Shown: piece after piece, positions 1 to 7,674 of the stretch
Layout: each line of letters starts with the position of its first letter
How positions within the stretch are numbered: the stretch's first letter is position 1
From: CALBPI01 sp039821605
Lineage (GTDB): Bacteria > Pseudomonadota > Gammaproteobacteria > Steroidobacterales > Woeseiaceae
Assembly: GCA_039821605.1 (NCBI GenBank)
Contig: JBCBNV010000006.1
Location: 186,001-250,000 of the forward strand
Reading direction: 5' to 3'
Length of the DNA: 64,000 nt
Made by a program: the position numbers and the translations under genes
The notes under the pieces: generated by a model
Database searches by the model: none
Seen by the model: only the letters and a program-made list of their open reading frames with translations
Told to the model about the DNA's origin: nothing

Positions 1-1
1 G

Positions 2-874
2 TGGCGCGACCTGCTGCTAGCCGTCTTCCTCATCGTGCTCATGTTCGGCACGTTCCAGCTTCGCCCGCGGCAGTTCGCCGCGCTCGCGTTTGCGGCCTTC
101 GTCGGTTACGTCTCCATGAGCGGTATCGATCTCGCCGCGGGCAACGAATCGCTGTCGCAGGTTGTATTCCGCAGTGTCGTGGTCGGAAGCCTCATGATCT
201 GGTGCGCCTACTTCGGCATCCACGTGAGCGGACTCCGCGACGCGCTTTACACGCGCAATGAACAGCTCGAGACCATGGTGCGCGAGGTGTCGCATCTCGC
301 CGAGCGCGACGACCTGACGCAGGCCTACAATCGACGCGCCATCATCGAGACGCTGGGGCGGCTGCGTGAGGGGGCGTTGCGCTACGGCGAGCCGTTCAGC
401 ATCGTCATCGTCGACCTCGACTACTTCAAGCAGGTCAACGACCGCTTTGGCCACATGGTCGGTGACCGCGTGCTGGCCGATTTCTCGAATCGCATCCGCG
501 CCGAGCTCAGGCTGCTCGACGAGATCGAGCCCGTCGTCGATGACCGGCGTCTCGGGCGCTACGGTGGTGAAGAGTTCATCCTCATTCTGCCGCGCACGCG
601 ACTGGCGGGGGCGCAACAGTGCGCTGAACGCGTGCGAGGCGTCACGGCCGGGCATGGCTTCGGCAGTGGCATCTCGATCACGGTCTCGGCGGGCGTTGCC
701 GAGTTTTCGGGGGCCGAGCCCATCGACACGCTACTGCGCCGCGCCGACATGGCGCTGTACTCGGCCAAGGCCGAGGGTCGAAACTGCGTGCGATCGATCT
801 CGGCCGACGGACGTGCCACGCCCGATCGCGGCAGCGATGTCGTCAACCTGTCTGACTACAAGACCGACCGCTGA
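2..874 (+). CDS. GGDEF-domain diguanylate cyclase (5' partial)
   Basis: Membrane-anchored enzyme predicted to make cyclic di-GMP from two GTP. The frame is open to the first base of the window, so the N-terminus is missing. What remains starts with hydrophobic segments, a short linker with a likely helical stretch, then a GGDEF domain with RYGGEEF as the active-site loop and a canonical DDLTQAYNRRA entry. The phospho-acceptor-like residues expected for GTP/Mg binding (VDLDYFKQVND) are present. An aligned RxxD inhibitory site just before GGEEF is not seen; the loop there is several residues longer than usual. It converges on mnmE, 10 bp away. The signal sensed by the missing part is unknown. 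Confidence 0.85.
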   Translation, partial: WRDLLLAVFLIVLMFGTFQLRPRQFAALAFAAFVGYVSMSGIDLAAGNESLSQVVFRSVVVGSLMIWCAYFGIHVSGLRDALYTRNEQLETMVREVSHLAERDDLTQAYNRRAIIETLGRLREGALRYGEPFSIVIVDLDYFKQVNDRFGHMVGDRVLADFSNRIRAELRLLDEIEPVVDDRRLGRYGGEEFILILPRTRLAGAQQCAERVRGVTAGHGFGSGISITVSAGVAEFSGAEPIDTLLRRADMALYSAKAEGRNCVRSISADGRATPDRGSDVVNLSDYKTDR

Positions 875-884
875 TCCGTCGGCG

Positions 885-2240
885 CTACTTGCCGATACAA
901 AACGACGAGAAGATGCGCCCGAGCAGGTCGTCGCTCGTGAAGACTCCCGTGATTTCCGACAACGCCTGCTGCGCCAGCCGCAACTCCTCCGCCATGAGTT
1001 CGCCCGCACGGTCTTGTTCGAGCCGTGCGACACCCGCATCGAACTGCGCGCGTGCGGTGTCGATGCAATCGAGATGGCGCCGCCGTGCCGAAAACCCGCC
1101 CCCGATGTCGCCGGCCAGACCTGCCACGTCGTGCAAGCGTTGCTGCAGGGCCACGATGCCGTCACCCCGAGTCGCCGACACGAACACGGCTGTCTCTTCG
1201 GACGTCGCGAGCGTCTCCGTGCCGGCATTCGAGTCAACGAGGTCCACCTTGTTCACGACTAGCGTGCGCGGAATGTCATCGGGCAGCGCGTCGTCGAGTG
1301 CGGCTGCCTGAGATACGGGATCACCCGTCGCCTCAACCATGACCAGCAGGTGATCGGCGCGCGCCGCGGCCTGGCGCGAGCGCCGCACGCCCTCGCGTTC
1401 CACAATGTCATCTGTGTCGCGCAACCCGGCCGTGTCGATGAGCGTGACGGGCAGGCCGGCGACATCGAGTGTGGTTTCGATGAGGTCGCGCGTGGTGCCC
1501 GCAACGTCGGTCACAATCGCGGTGTCGTCACCCGACAGCGCATTGAGCAGGCTCGATTTGCCCACGTTGGGCGCACCCGCGAGAACCACCGTAAGACCGT
1601 CGTTGAGGGCACGCCCTTGCTGTGCCTTCTGTTGCAGGCTGTCGAAAGCGGCCAGCGTCTGTTCGATACGCGCGCGCAAGCCCGCGTCGTCGAGGAAGTC
1701 GATCTCCTCCTCGGGAAAGTCGATGGCCGCCTCGACGTGCATGCGCAGCGTCGTGATCTGCTCCACGAGCGCATGGACAGCCTGTGAGAAGGCGCCCTGC
1801 AGGCTGCGCACGGCCGCACGCGCCGCCTGCGCGGAACCGCTGTCGACCAGGTCAGCGATGGCCTCGGCCTGCGCCAGGTCCAGCTTGTCGTTGAGAAAGG
1901 CACGCTGGGAGAATTCGCCGGGCCGAGCGGGCCGCGCACCGAGTTTGCAGAGCCGGGCAATCAGCAGGTCGACGACGACGCGACCCCCGTGGCCATGAAA
2001 CTCGGCCACATCCTCCCCCGTGAAGGAGCGCGGCGCCGGGAACCAGAGCACGAGTCCCGTATCGATGGGCGTGCCGTCTGTGTCTAGAAAATCCCGTAGC
2101 GCGGCGTGACGCGCCCGGGGCAGCTCGCCGGCGACGGCCGTCACCAGTGACGCCGTCGCAGGACCCGAGACGCGGACCACGGCAACGCCACCGCGCCCTG
2201 CCGCGGTGGCCCGCGCCACAATGGTGTCCGCACTGTTCAT
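885..2240 (-). CDS. mnmE: tRNA uridine-5-carboxymethylaminomethyl(34) synthesis GTPase MnmE
   Basis: GTPase that, with MnmG, modifies the wobble uridine of certain tRNAs. The N-terminal tetrahydrofolate-binding domain (begins MNSADTIVARATA), the central helical domain and the inserted G domain (GAPNVGKSSLLN, DTAGLRDT, NKVD) are all present, and the C-terminal CxGK motif is FCIGK, carrying the catalytic Cys. Length 451 residues is normal. The start at 2240 was chosen because family members begin at this motif; the open frame extends 17 codons further upstream without family similarity. In many relatives mnmE follows yidC directly and is followed by mnmG-rsmG; here a hydrolase-OsmC gene lies between it and yidC, and no mnmG is next door. 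Confidence 0.95.
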   Translation of the reverse strand: MNSADTIVARATAAGRGGVAVVRVSGPATASLVTAVAGELPRARHAALRDFLDTDGTPIDTGLVLWFPAPRSFTGEDVAEFHGHGGRVVVDLLIARLCKLGARPARPGEFSQRAFLNDKLDLAQAEAIADLVDSGSAQAARAAVRSLQGAFSQAVHALVEQITTLRMHVEAAIDFPEEEIDFLDDAGLRARIEQTLAAFDSLQQKAQQGRALNDGLTVVLAGAPNVGKSSLLNALSGDDTAIVTDVAGTTRDLIETTLDVAGLPVTLIDTAGLRDTDDIVEREGVRRSRQAAARADHLLVMVEATGDPVSQAAALDDALPDDIPRTLVVNKVDLVDSNAGTETLATSEETAVFVSATRGDGIVALQQRLHDVAGLAGDIGGGFSARRRHLDCIDTARAQFDAGVARLEQDRAGELMAEELRLAQQALSEITGVFTSDDLLGRIFSSFCIGK

Positions 2241-2327
2241 CGGCGCCACCGTGCGCGAATCGCGCGGGCGTTGCAATATTGGTCGCCGCACGACGGTCTA
2301 CGCCTGCCAACCCATCGGAGAAGACAC

Positions 2328-3524
2328 ATGCAATCGGAACGCGTGACGTTCGAGAACGACAACGGCGAGACGCTTTCGGGTCTCATCGACTGGCCAGGCG
2401 GCGCTGGCGGTGGCCATCACGCCATTGCGCTGTTCGCGCATTGCTTCACCTGTACCAAGAACCTGCGCGCGGCCACGAACATCTCGCGGGCTCTGACTGA
2501 CGCAGGCATTGCCGTCATGCGCTTCGACTTCACCGGGCTGGGCGACAGTGGGGGGGCGTTCGAGGACACGACGTTCACGAGCAATGTCAGCGACCTTATC
2601 GCGGCCGCGCAGTGGCTCCGGGACACGCACGGTGCGCCGCAGTTGCTCGTCGGGCATTCGCTGGGCGGCACGGCGGTGTTGCACGCGGCCGCAACACTCG
2701 ATGACGTTGTGGCGGTCGCGACGATTGGCGCGCCGGCCGAGGCCTCGCATGTACGCCACCTGTTCAGTGATGCCGAGGACGCCATTCGGGCCGACGGTTC
2801 GGCAGAGGTAGTTCTTGCGGGCCGGCCGTTTCGGATTGGCGCCGGCTTTCTCGACGACCTCGACTCGCAACCGCCGCTCGAGATGATTCGCCGCCTGCGC
2901 AAGGCGCTGCTCGTGCTGCACTCACCCATCGACGACACAGTCGAAATCGACAACGCGAGCGCATTGTTTGCCAATGCCATGCACCCCAAGAGTTTCGTCT
3001 CGCTGGACGGCGCCGATCACCTCCTGAGCCAGCCTGCAGATGCGGCCTGGGCCGGCAGTGTCATTGCCGGTTGGGCGCAGCGTTTCCTGCCCGCACCTGA
3101 ATTGGCGACGCCGGCCGAACCCGGTCACACGGTTGCCGTCACGCGCGCGGGCAGCTTTCGGACACCCATCCAGAGCGGGCGGCACGCGATCATGGCCGAC
3201 GAACCGGCAAGCGTCGGCGGCAGCGACAGCGGACCCACGCCGCACGAATTGTTGTCGGCGGCACTTGCGAGCTGCACGAGCATGACGCTGCAGATGTATG
3301 CCAAGCACAAGGGGATCGCGCTTGACCGCGCCGAGGTGGACGTGAGCCACGAGAAACGCGATGACGGCGATGGGAACGGACGCTACGACGCTTTTACGCG
3401 GGTGATCCGCGTCGAAGGTGACTTCGACGAGACGGTTCGGGAGCGCATGCTCGAGATTGCGGACAAGTGCCCCGTGCATCGGACGCTGCACGGCCGAGTC
3501 GTCGTGGAGAACGTGCTGGGCTAG
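2328..3524 (+). CDS. bifunctional alpha/beta hydrolase / OsmC family protein
   Basis: Two-domain protein of 398 residues. Residues 1-255 form an alpha/beta hydrolase: nucleophile elbow GHSLGG with Ser111, an acid in the SPIDD region near 202, and His231 (GADH). Residues 265-398 form an OsmC/Ohr-like domain with both redox cysteines, Cys316 (ASCTSM) and Cys381 (DKCPVH), the pair that reduces organic hydroperoxides in this family. The fusion architecture is known in Proteobacteria; the substrate is not. Start ATG 2328 has GGAG 7 nt upstream; the longer frame from 2271 lacks a site. Lies in the opposite orientation between mnmE and yidC and converges on yidC. Likely a peroxide or thioester detoxification enzyme (inference). 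Confidence 0.88.
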   Translation: MQSERVTFENDNGETLSGLIDWPGGAGGGHHAIALFAHCFTCTKNLRAATNISRALTDAGIAVMRFDFTGLGDSGGAFEDTTFTSNVSDLIAAAQWLRDTHGAPQLLVGHSLGGTAVLHAAATLDDVVAVATIGAPAEASHVRHLFSDAEDAIRADGSAEVVLAGRPFRIGAGFLDDLDSQPPLEMIRRLRKALLVLHSPIDDTVEIDNASALFANAMHPKSFVSLDGADHLLSQPADAAWAGSVIAGWAQRFLPAPELATPAEPGHTVAVTRAGSFRTPIQSGRHAIMADEPASVGGSDSGPTPHELLSAALASCTSMTLQMYAKHKGIALDRAEVDVSHEKRDDGDGNGRYDAFTRVIRVEGDFDETVRERMLEIADKCPVHRTLHGRVVVENVLG

Positions 3525-3543
3525 CGCACAGCGGCGCCGAGCC

Positions 3544-5214
3544 TCAGTCGCGCGACTTCTTGTCTTCGGCCTCGACGACCTTGTTGATCTTCCACTGCTG
3601 GGCGACGCCAAGCAGCGTATTCGTGAACCAGTAGAGCACCAGCCCGGCCGGGAAGAACGCGAAGAACACCGTGAACACGATCGGCAGGACTTTCATCACG
3701 CGCGCCTGCACGGGATCTGCGGGCGCCGGGTTCAGCTGCTGCTGCAGGAACATGGCGGCACCCATGGCCAGCGGCAGAATGAAGAACGGGTCGCGGCTGG
3801 AGAGGTCCTGGATCCAGAGCAGGAAGGGCGCCTGGCGCATCTCGACGGATTCGAGCAACACCCAATAGAACGCCAGGAAGAACGGCATCTGGATGAGGAT
3901 CGGCAAACAGCCGGCGGCCGGATTGATCTTCTCGCGCTTGTAGAGCTCCATCATGGCCTGCGACAAGGCCTGGCGATCATCCTTGTAACGTTCCTGGATC
4001 GACTTCATGCGCGGCTGGAGCTTGCGCATCTTGGCGATGGAGCGCCCGCTTTTTTCCGTGAGCTTGTAGAACACGAGCTTGATCAGGATCGTCACGATGA
4101 TGATCGACCAGCCCCAGTTGCCGATGAAGCCGTGGATCCAGGCGAGCAGCGTGAACAGCGGATCTGACAGCAGCGTCAGCACACCGTAGTCGACGGTCAG
4201 TTCGAGTCGCGGCGAAACGTCGTTGAGCTGGTCATGGAGCTTCGGGCCCACGAACAGCGTGACGCCCAGTGCGGCGGTGGCACCAGCTGCCACGTTGACG
4301 GGCTGACCCACAACCCCCGCGACGAAGGTACCTTCACTGAGCCCGGCCTGGATGCGGGCGGGGCCGTCGGCGGGCGGCACGATGGCGGATAGGAAATGGT
4401 GCTCGATGGCCGCTACCCAACCGCCCGTGACGTTCTTCAGATCGACGGGGTCGTCATCGAGGTCGCCGGGCGAGTGCTTTTTGTATTTGTCACCGTCATA
4501 GACCACCGGGCCCTGGAACGAGTAGCTCTCGACATCAAACATCGAGCGATCGGGTGCGACGGCTTCGCGGACAATGCGCGCATAAGGCGCCGCGACCCAG
4601 GCCTCGGCACCGCCGTTTTCGACACGGAACGTCAGGTCGACATCGTAGCGGCCGCGTTCGAAGACAAATTCCTTGACGACCGCAAGGCCCGCGGCGTTGC
4701 GCCAGGTCAACGGCACGACCAGTGTGTCACTGCCATCGGCCAGTTCGTAGCGGTCACGCGCGGCCGAGAAGGTGGCGCGGTGATTGGGTGCATCGTCCTT
4801 GTCGCGGCCGGCGAGACCGGTTCGGAACACCCCATAGTTGTCCGGGTCCGGGGACAGCAACACGACGAAGTCGTCCGGGCGGTCCTTGTCGACGGGATAC
4901 GCCGACAGTTCCGCGAAGACAATGTCACCACCCGTCGTATCGATCTGGACACGCAGTACGTCGGTAATGACTTCGATGCGCTGCGACGGGGTCGCGTCGG
5001 GCGTGGGCTCGACGATCGGCACTGCGTCCGGCGTGGTCTCTAGTGCCGGGACATCGTCGCCCGGGATCGGCGCCTCGAGCTCGGGAATCTCAAGCGCCGA
5101 TGTGTCCGCGACAGGCGCGCTCTGAGGCGTGGCGTAGTCCGCCTGCCAGGCTTGCCAGGTCATGAGCAGCATCAGGCCAAACAGGGCCCACGCGAACAGG
5201 CGTTGATTATCCAT
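3544..5214 (-). CDS. yidC: membrane protein insertase YidC
   Basis: Inner-membrane insertase that works alone and with SecYEG. The 556-residue protein has an N-terminal membrane anchor (about residues 5-22, FAWALFGLMLLMTWQAW), a proline/acidic linker, the large Gram-negative periplasmic beta-sandwich domain (about 75-345), then the conserved membrane core beginning FTLLAWIHGFIGNWG, with the cytoplasmic hairpin (KMRKLQPRMKSIQERYKDD) and the positively charged/polar groove region following. Length and architecture fit gammaproteobacterial YidC. Transcribed away from rnpA in the same direction, but the yidD gene that usually sits between rnpA and yidC is missing (72-bp gap). Confidence 0.97.
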   Translation of the reverse strand: MDNQRLFAWALFGLMLLMTWQAWQADYATPQSAPVADTSALEIPELEAPIPGDDVPALETTPDAVPIVEPTPDATPSQRIEVITDVLRVQIDTTGGDIVFAELSAYPVDKDRPDDFVVLLSPDPDNYGVFRTGLAGRDKDDAPNHRATFSAARDRYELADGSDTLVVPLTWRNAAGLAVVKEFVFERGRYDVDLTFRVENGGAEAWVAAPYARIVREAVAPDRSMFDVESYSFQGPVVYDGDKYKKHSPGDLDDDPVDLKNVTGGWVAAIEHHFLSAIVPPADGPARIQAGLSEGTFVAGVVGQPVNVAAGATAALGVTLFVGPKLHDQLNDVSPRLELTVDYGVLTLLSDPLFTLLAWIHGFIGNWGWSIIIVTILIKLVFYKLTEKSGRSIAKMRKLQPRMKSIQERYKDDRQALSQAMMELYKREKINPAAGCLPILIQMPFFLAFYWVLLESVEMRQAPFLLWIQDLSSRDPFFILPLAMGAAMFLQQQLNPAPADPVQARVMKVLPIVFTVFFAFFPAGLVLYWFTNTLLGVAQQWKINKVVEAEDKKSRD

Positions 5215-5286
5215 AGGTGAACGTTTTGCGAGTTTTGCAGACGATGGGTGCGGTCCGTGGCGCGGGCCACAGTCGACGGGCCGGTA

Positions 5287-5661
5287 TTATGCGGAATCAC
5301 GCCCCGGTCGTCGCGCCGATTTGCGGCTCAGTGATCGAAAATGCGTCTCGAGGCTCTTACGCAACGCGCTGCCCGAGGCTTGAGTCGCGCTGGCGCGATT
5401 GACGACTACGTAATCAGCGGGTGCCAGTTCGGCCTGAAGGCTGCGAAAGGCCTCCCGGGCATGGCGTTTGATGCGATTGCGATCGACGGCGCGCCGGGCG
5501 TGCTTTTTTGAGATCGCGAGACCGAGCCGGGGTTCCGACTGATCCGTGAATCGTGCGCACACCATAAAGAGTCCGTCCGAAGCCCTGCGGCTGCGGCGGA
5601 ACACATTCTGAAATTCGCGGCTTTTGAGCAGTCGCTGCTGACGGGGCAGCGAGAGGCGCAT
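5287..5661 (-). CDS. rnpA: ribonuclease P protein component
   Basis: Basic protein subunit of RNase P, which matures tRNA 5' ends together with the catalytic RNA. The 124-residue protein begins MRLSLPRQQRLLKSREF and carries the signature RNR region (RRAVDRNRIKRHARE) that contacts RNA, plus the upstream hydrophobic strand FMVCARF. A short Arg-rich tail follows. It is 58 bp downstream of rpmH in the same direction, the usual rpmH-rnpA operon, and probably shares the rpmH promoter at 5948-5976. Confidence 0.95.
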   Translation of the reverse strand: MRLSLPRQQRLLKSREFQNVFRRSRRASDGLFMVCARFTDQSEPRLGLAISKKHARRAVDRNRIKRHAREAFRSLQAELAPADYVVVNRASATQASGSALRKSLETHFRSLSRKSARRPGRDSA

Positions 5662-5719
5662 GACTTAGCTTAGAGCGGCGGGCCTGGTGGTCAACCCGAA
5701 ATGCGGTGGCGTAAACCTG

Positions 5720-5854
5720 TCAGGCAGACAGGCGGTGCCGACCCTTGGCGCGACGACGCTTCAGTACCAGACGACCACCCTTGGTGGCCATGCGGGCACG
5801 GAAACCGTGGGTGCGATTGCGCTTGATCTTGCTCGGCTGGAAAGTACGTTTCAT
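5720..5854 (-). CDS. rpmH: 50S ribosomal protein L34
   Basis: A 44-residue, very basic large-subunit ribosomal protein. Translation of the minus strand from ATG 5854 begins MKRTFQPSKIKRNRTHGF and ends RAKGRHRLSA, matching the L34 family over its whole length. It heads the rpmH-rnpA-yidC series and is divergent from dnaA, as in most bacteria. A strong sigma-70 promoter (5948-5976) lies about 90 bp upstream. Confidence 0.97.
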   Translation of the reverse strand: MKRTFQPSKIKRNRTHGFRARMATKGGRLVLKRRRAKGRHRLSA

Positions 5855-5947
5855 GGCGCTAGAGTCCGTGTGGCGGGCCGCGCGGCTGTGCGCGGCGCTG
5901 GTGCGGCCTTGATTTCAAGGGCGCCCAGGTGACTGAAAAGGCCCGAG

Positions 5948-5976
5948 AAGATACGCGCAGACCCGCAGGCTGTCAA
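5948..5976 (-). promoter_or_regulatory. sigma-70 promoter for rpmH-rnpA
   Basis: On the minus strand a perfect -35 hexamer TTGACA (5976-5971) is followed after exactly 17 bp by TATCTT (5953-5948). Transcription would begin near 5941 and give rpmH a leader of about 87 nt. Sequence match is direct; activity is inferred. Confidence 0.72.
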
Positions 5977-6011
5977 TGCTCGGCGTCGGCTTTCAAGGGC
6001 TTGCGATTGCC

Positions 6012-6020
6012 TGTGGATAA
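6012..6020 (-). promoter_or_regulatory. DnaA box upstream of dnaA
   Basis: TGTGGATAA on the plus strand, i.e. a perfect TTATCCACA on the minus strand. It overlaps the region where the -35 element of the dnaA promoter would be, suggesting autorepression by DnaA, as known in other bacteria. Confidence 0.75.
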
Positions 6021-6040
6021 GTCTCGATTCTGGGTATAAG
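6012..6040 (+). promoter_or_regulatory. candidate dnaA promoter
   Basis: A TATAAG -10-like element (6035-6040) preceded by TGGG lies about 60 bp before the dnaA start. The hexamer one 17-bp spacer upstream falls in the DnaA box and is a poor -35. Assignment rests on position and the -10 only. Confidence 0.4.
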
Positions 6041-6100
6041 CTTGCCGACCCGTTGCCGGCGGCCAAGGCGTCCGTCGGTGGCTAGCGTACGGTCCGGCAG

Positions 6101-7453
6101 GTGATCTCGGTGCAGTCTGAACAGGTGTTGTGGCAACAGTGTCTCCGGCGCATGCGCTCGGAGCTGTCAGAGCAACAGTTCAACACCTGGCTCCGGCCGC
6201 TGCAGGTCGAGTCTAACGGTAACGGCCTGCGGCTGCTGGCGCCGAATCGTTTCGTCGTCGACCACCTCAACGCCCAGTACCTGAAGCGTCTGCAGGCGCT
6301 CGCCGACGAATTCTCGGGCGGACCGGTGCCGGTGACTGCCGCCGTTGGGTCCGTGGCAGAACGGGAACCTCCTCCGGCACACGTCTCTGCGATGGCAAGT
6401 CCACAGGTCGCTGCACCGCAGGTGCCAATGCCCGAAAGCCGGCTCATGCGGGAGTTCACGTTCGACACGTTCGTCGAGGGCAAGAGCAACCAGCTCGCGC
6501 GGGCCGCGGCGAGCCAGGTCGCCGAGAACCCCGGGACGGCGTTCAACCCGTTGTTCCTTTACGGCGGTGTTGGTCTGGGCAAGACCCACCTCATGCATGC
6601 GATTGGTAACGCCGTGCTCGCGCGCAACCCCAATGCCCGTGTGTGCTACGTGCACTCGGAGCGGTTCGTGGGCGACATGGTGCGCGGGCTGCAGCACAAC
6701 ACGATCAGTGAGTTCAAACGTGCCTACCGGTCACTCGACGCACTGCTCATTGACGATATCCAGTTCTTCGCCAACAAAGACCGGAGCCAGGAAGAGTTCT
6801 TCCACACCTTCAACACGCTGCTCGAGGGCCAGCGCCAGATCATATTGACCTGCGATCGCTACCCCAAGGAAGTTGACGGGCTCGAGGAGCGGCTCAAGTC
6901 GCGCTTCGGTTGGGGCCTGACGGTCGCCATCCAGCCTCCTGAGCTCGAAACGTCTGTGGCGATTCTGATTCAGAAAGCGCACGCCGAAGGTGTCGATTTA
7001 CCCGATGAAGTGGCGTTCTTCATTGCGCAGCGTATTCGCTCAAACGTACGCGAGCTCGAAGGTGCATTGCGTCGCGTCATCGCCACGGCGAGCTTCACGG
7101 GCCGACCGATCACAATGGACTCGTGCAAAGAGGCGCTGCGCGACGTGTTGGCCCTGCAGGACAAGCTCGTCACAATGGAAAATATTCAGAAGACCGTGGC
7201 TGAGTACTTTAAGATTCGCGTCGGCGAGCTGCTCTCCAAGCGGCGCAGTCGGTCAATTGCCCGACCGCGACAGATTGCGATGAGCCTGGCGAAAGAACTG
7301 ACGCGCCATTCACTGCCCGAAATTGGTGACGCCTTCGGTGGGCGAGACCACACGACCGTTTTGCACGCGTGCCGTAAAATCAAGGAATTACGTGAGACCG
7401 AGACGCGTGTGGACGAGGACTACAAGAACCTGTTGAGAACGCTGACAGGATGA
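6101..7453 (+). CDS. dnaA: chromosomal replication initiator protein DnaA
   Basis: AAA+ ATPase that binds DnaA boxes and opens oriC. The 450-residue protein has domain I (LWQQCLRRMRSELSEQQFNTWLRPL), a short proline-rich linker (about 80-110), the AAA+ domain with Walker A GGVGLGKTHL and Walker B LLIDDIQF, and the C-terminal helix-turn-helix domain with the DnaA signature around GGRDHTTVLHACRKI. The GTG at 6101 is used as start; a second in-frame GTG three codons later is possible. Flanked by DnaA boxes on both sides. Followed by the candidate oriC and dnaN. Confidence 0.97.
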   Translation: MISVQSEQVLWQQCLRRMRSELSEQQFNTWLRPLQVESNGNGLRLLAPNRFVVDHLNAQYLKRLQALADEFSGGPVPVTAAVGSVAEREPPPAHVSAMASPQVAAPQVPMPESRLMREFTFDTFVEGKSNQLARAAASQVAENPGTAFNPLFLYGGVGLGKTHLMHAIGNAVLARNPNARVCYVHSERFVGDMVRGLQHNTISEFKRAYRSLDALLIDDIQFFANKDRSQEEFFHTFNTLLEGQRQIILTCDRYPKEVDGLEERLKSRFGWGLTVAIQPPELETSVAILIQKAHAEGVDLPDEVAFFIAQRIRSNVRELEGALRRVIATASFTGRPITMDSCKEALRDVLALQDKLVTMENIQKTVAEYFKIRVGELLSKRRSRSIARPRQIAMSLAKELTRHSLPEIGDAFGGRDHTTVLHACRKIKELRETETRVDEDYKNLLRTLTG

Positions 7454-7462
7454 TGTGGATAA
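7454..7462 (-). promoter_or_regulatory. DnaA box R-type (perfect)
   Basis: TGTGGATAA on the plus strand (TTATCCACA on the minus strand), starting 1 nt after the dnaA stop codon. Confidence 0.75.
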
Positions 7463-7487
7463 GTTGTGGACGCTCGAAACGGCAAAG

Positions 7488-7496
7488 TTGTCCACA
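7488..7496 (+). promoter_or_regulatory. DnaA box (one mismatch)
   Basis: TTGTCCACA, differing from TTATCCACA at position 3; opposite orientation to the box at 7454. Confidence 0.6.
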
Positions 7497-7562
7497 GACC
7501 GTACACAGCTTTGGCGCGTGGTTTCAGACAGGTTTCGAGGCACGAAATATGGACATAAAGAA

Positions 7563-7584
7563 CTGATAAATAAGGCTTTATCAG
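7563..7584. repeat. AT-rich inverted repeat in candidate oriC
   Basis: Perfect 8-bp arms CTGATAAA and TTTATCAG separated by TAAGGC. It could be a protein-binding palindrome or an easily melted hairpin within the unwinding region; it lacks the T-run of an intrinsic terminator. Confidence 0.5.
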
Positions 7585-7588
7585 AGTT

Positions 7589-7618
7589 TTGCACGGCATT
7601 GGGCCGGGCTAATAATAA
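7589..7618 (+). promoter_or_regulatory. candidate dnaN promoter
   Basis: TTGCAC (7589-7594), 18-bp spacer, TAATAA (7613-7618), about 55 bp before the dnaN start. The AT-rich surroundings make chance matches likely. Confidence 0.3.
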
Positions 7619-7674
7619 CTACAGTTTTTCATATAGAGATTCTTTCTCTTATTAATCAGTTTGGGAACGATTGC

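Larger units (their letters stand above)
7454..7674. other. candidate replication origin (oriC) in the dnaA-dnaN gap
   Basis: This 221-bp gap has a perfect DnaA box abutting the dnaA stop (7454-7462), a one-mismatch box TTGTCCACA (7488-7496), a weaker TGTGGAC (7465-7471), and then a strikingly AT-rich stretch (about 7545-7665) ending in runs such as TTCTTTCTCTTATTAAT, in a genome otherwise about 64% GC. That is the layout of boxes plus an unwinding element. In Pseudomonas, origin activity is known in both the rpmH-dnaA and dnaA-dnaN gaps. Strand asymmetry or replication mapping would decide. Confidence 0.6.

Noticed and set aside
5215..5286. Possible yidD in the rnpA-yidC gap
   Set aside because: Only 72 bp, in-frame translation shows no YidD motif (such as HxxCSxY).
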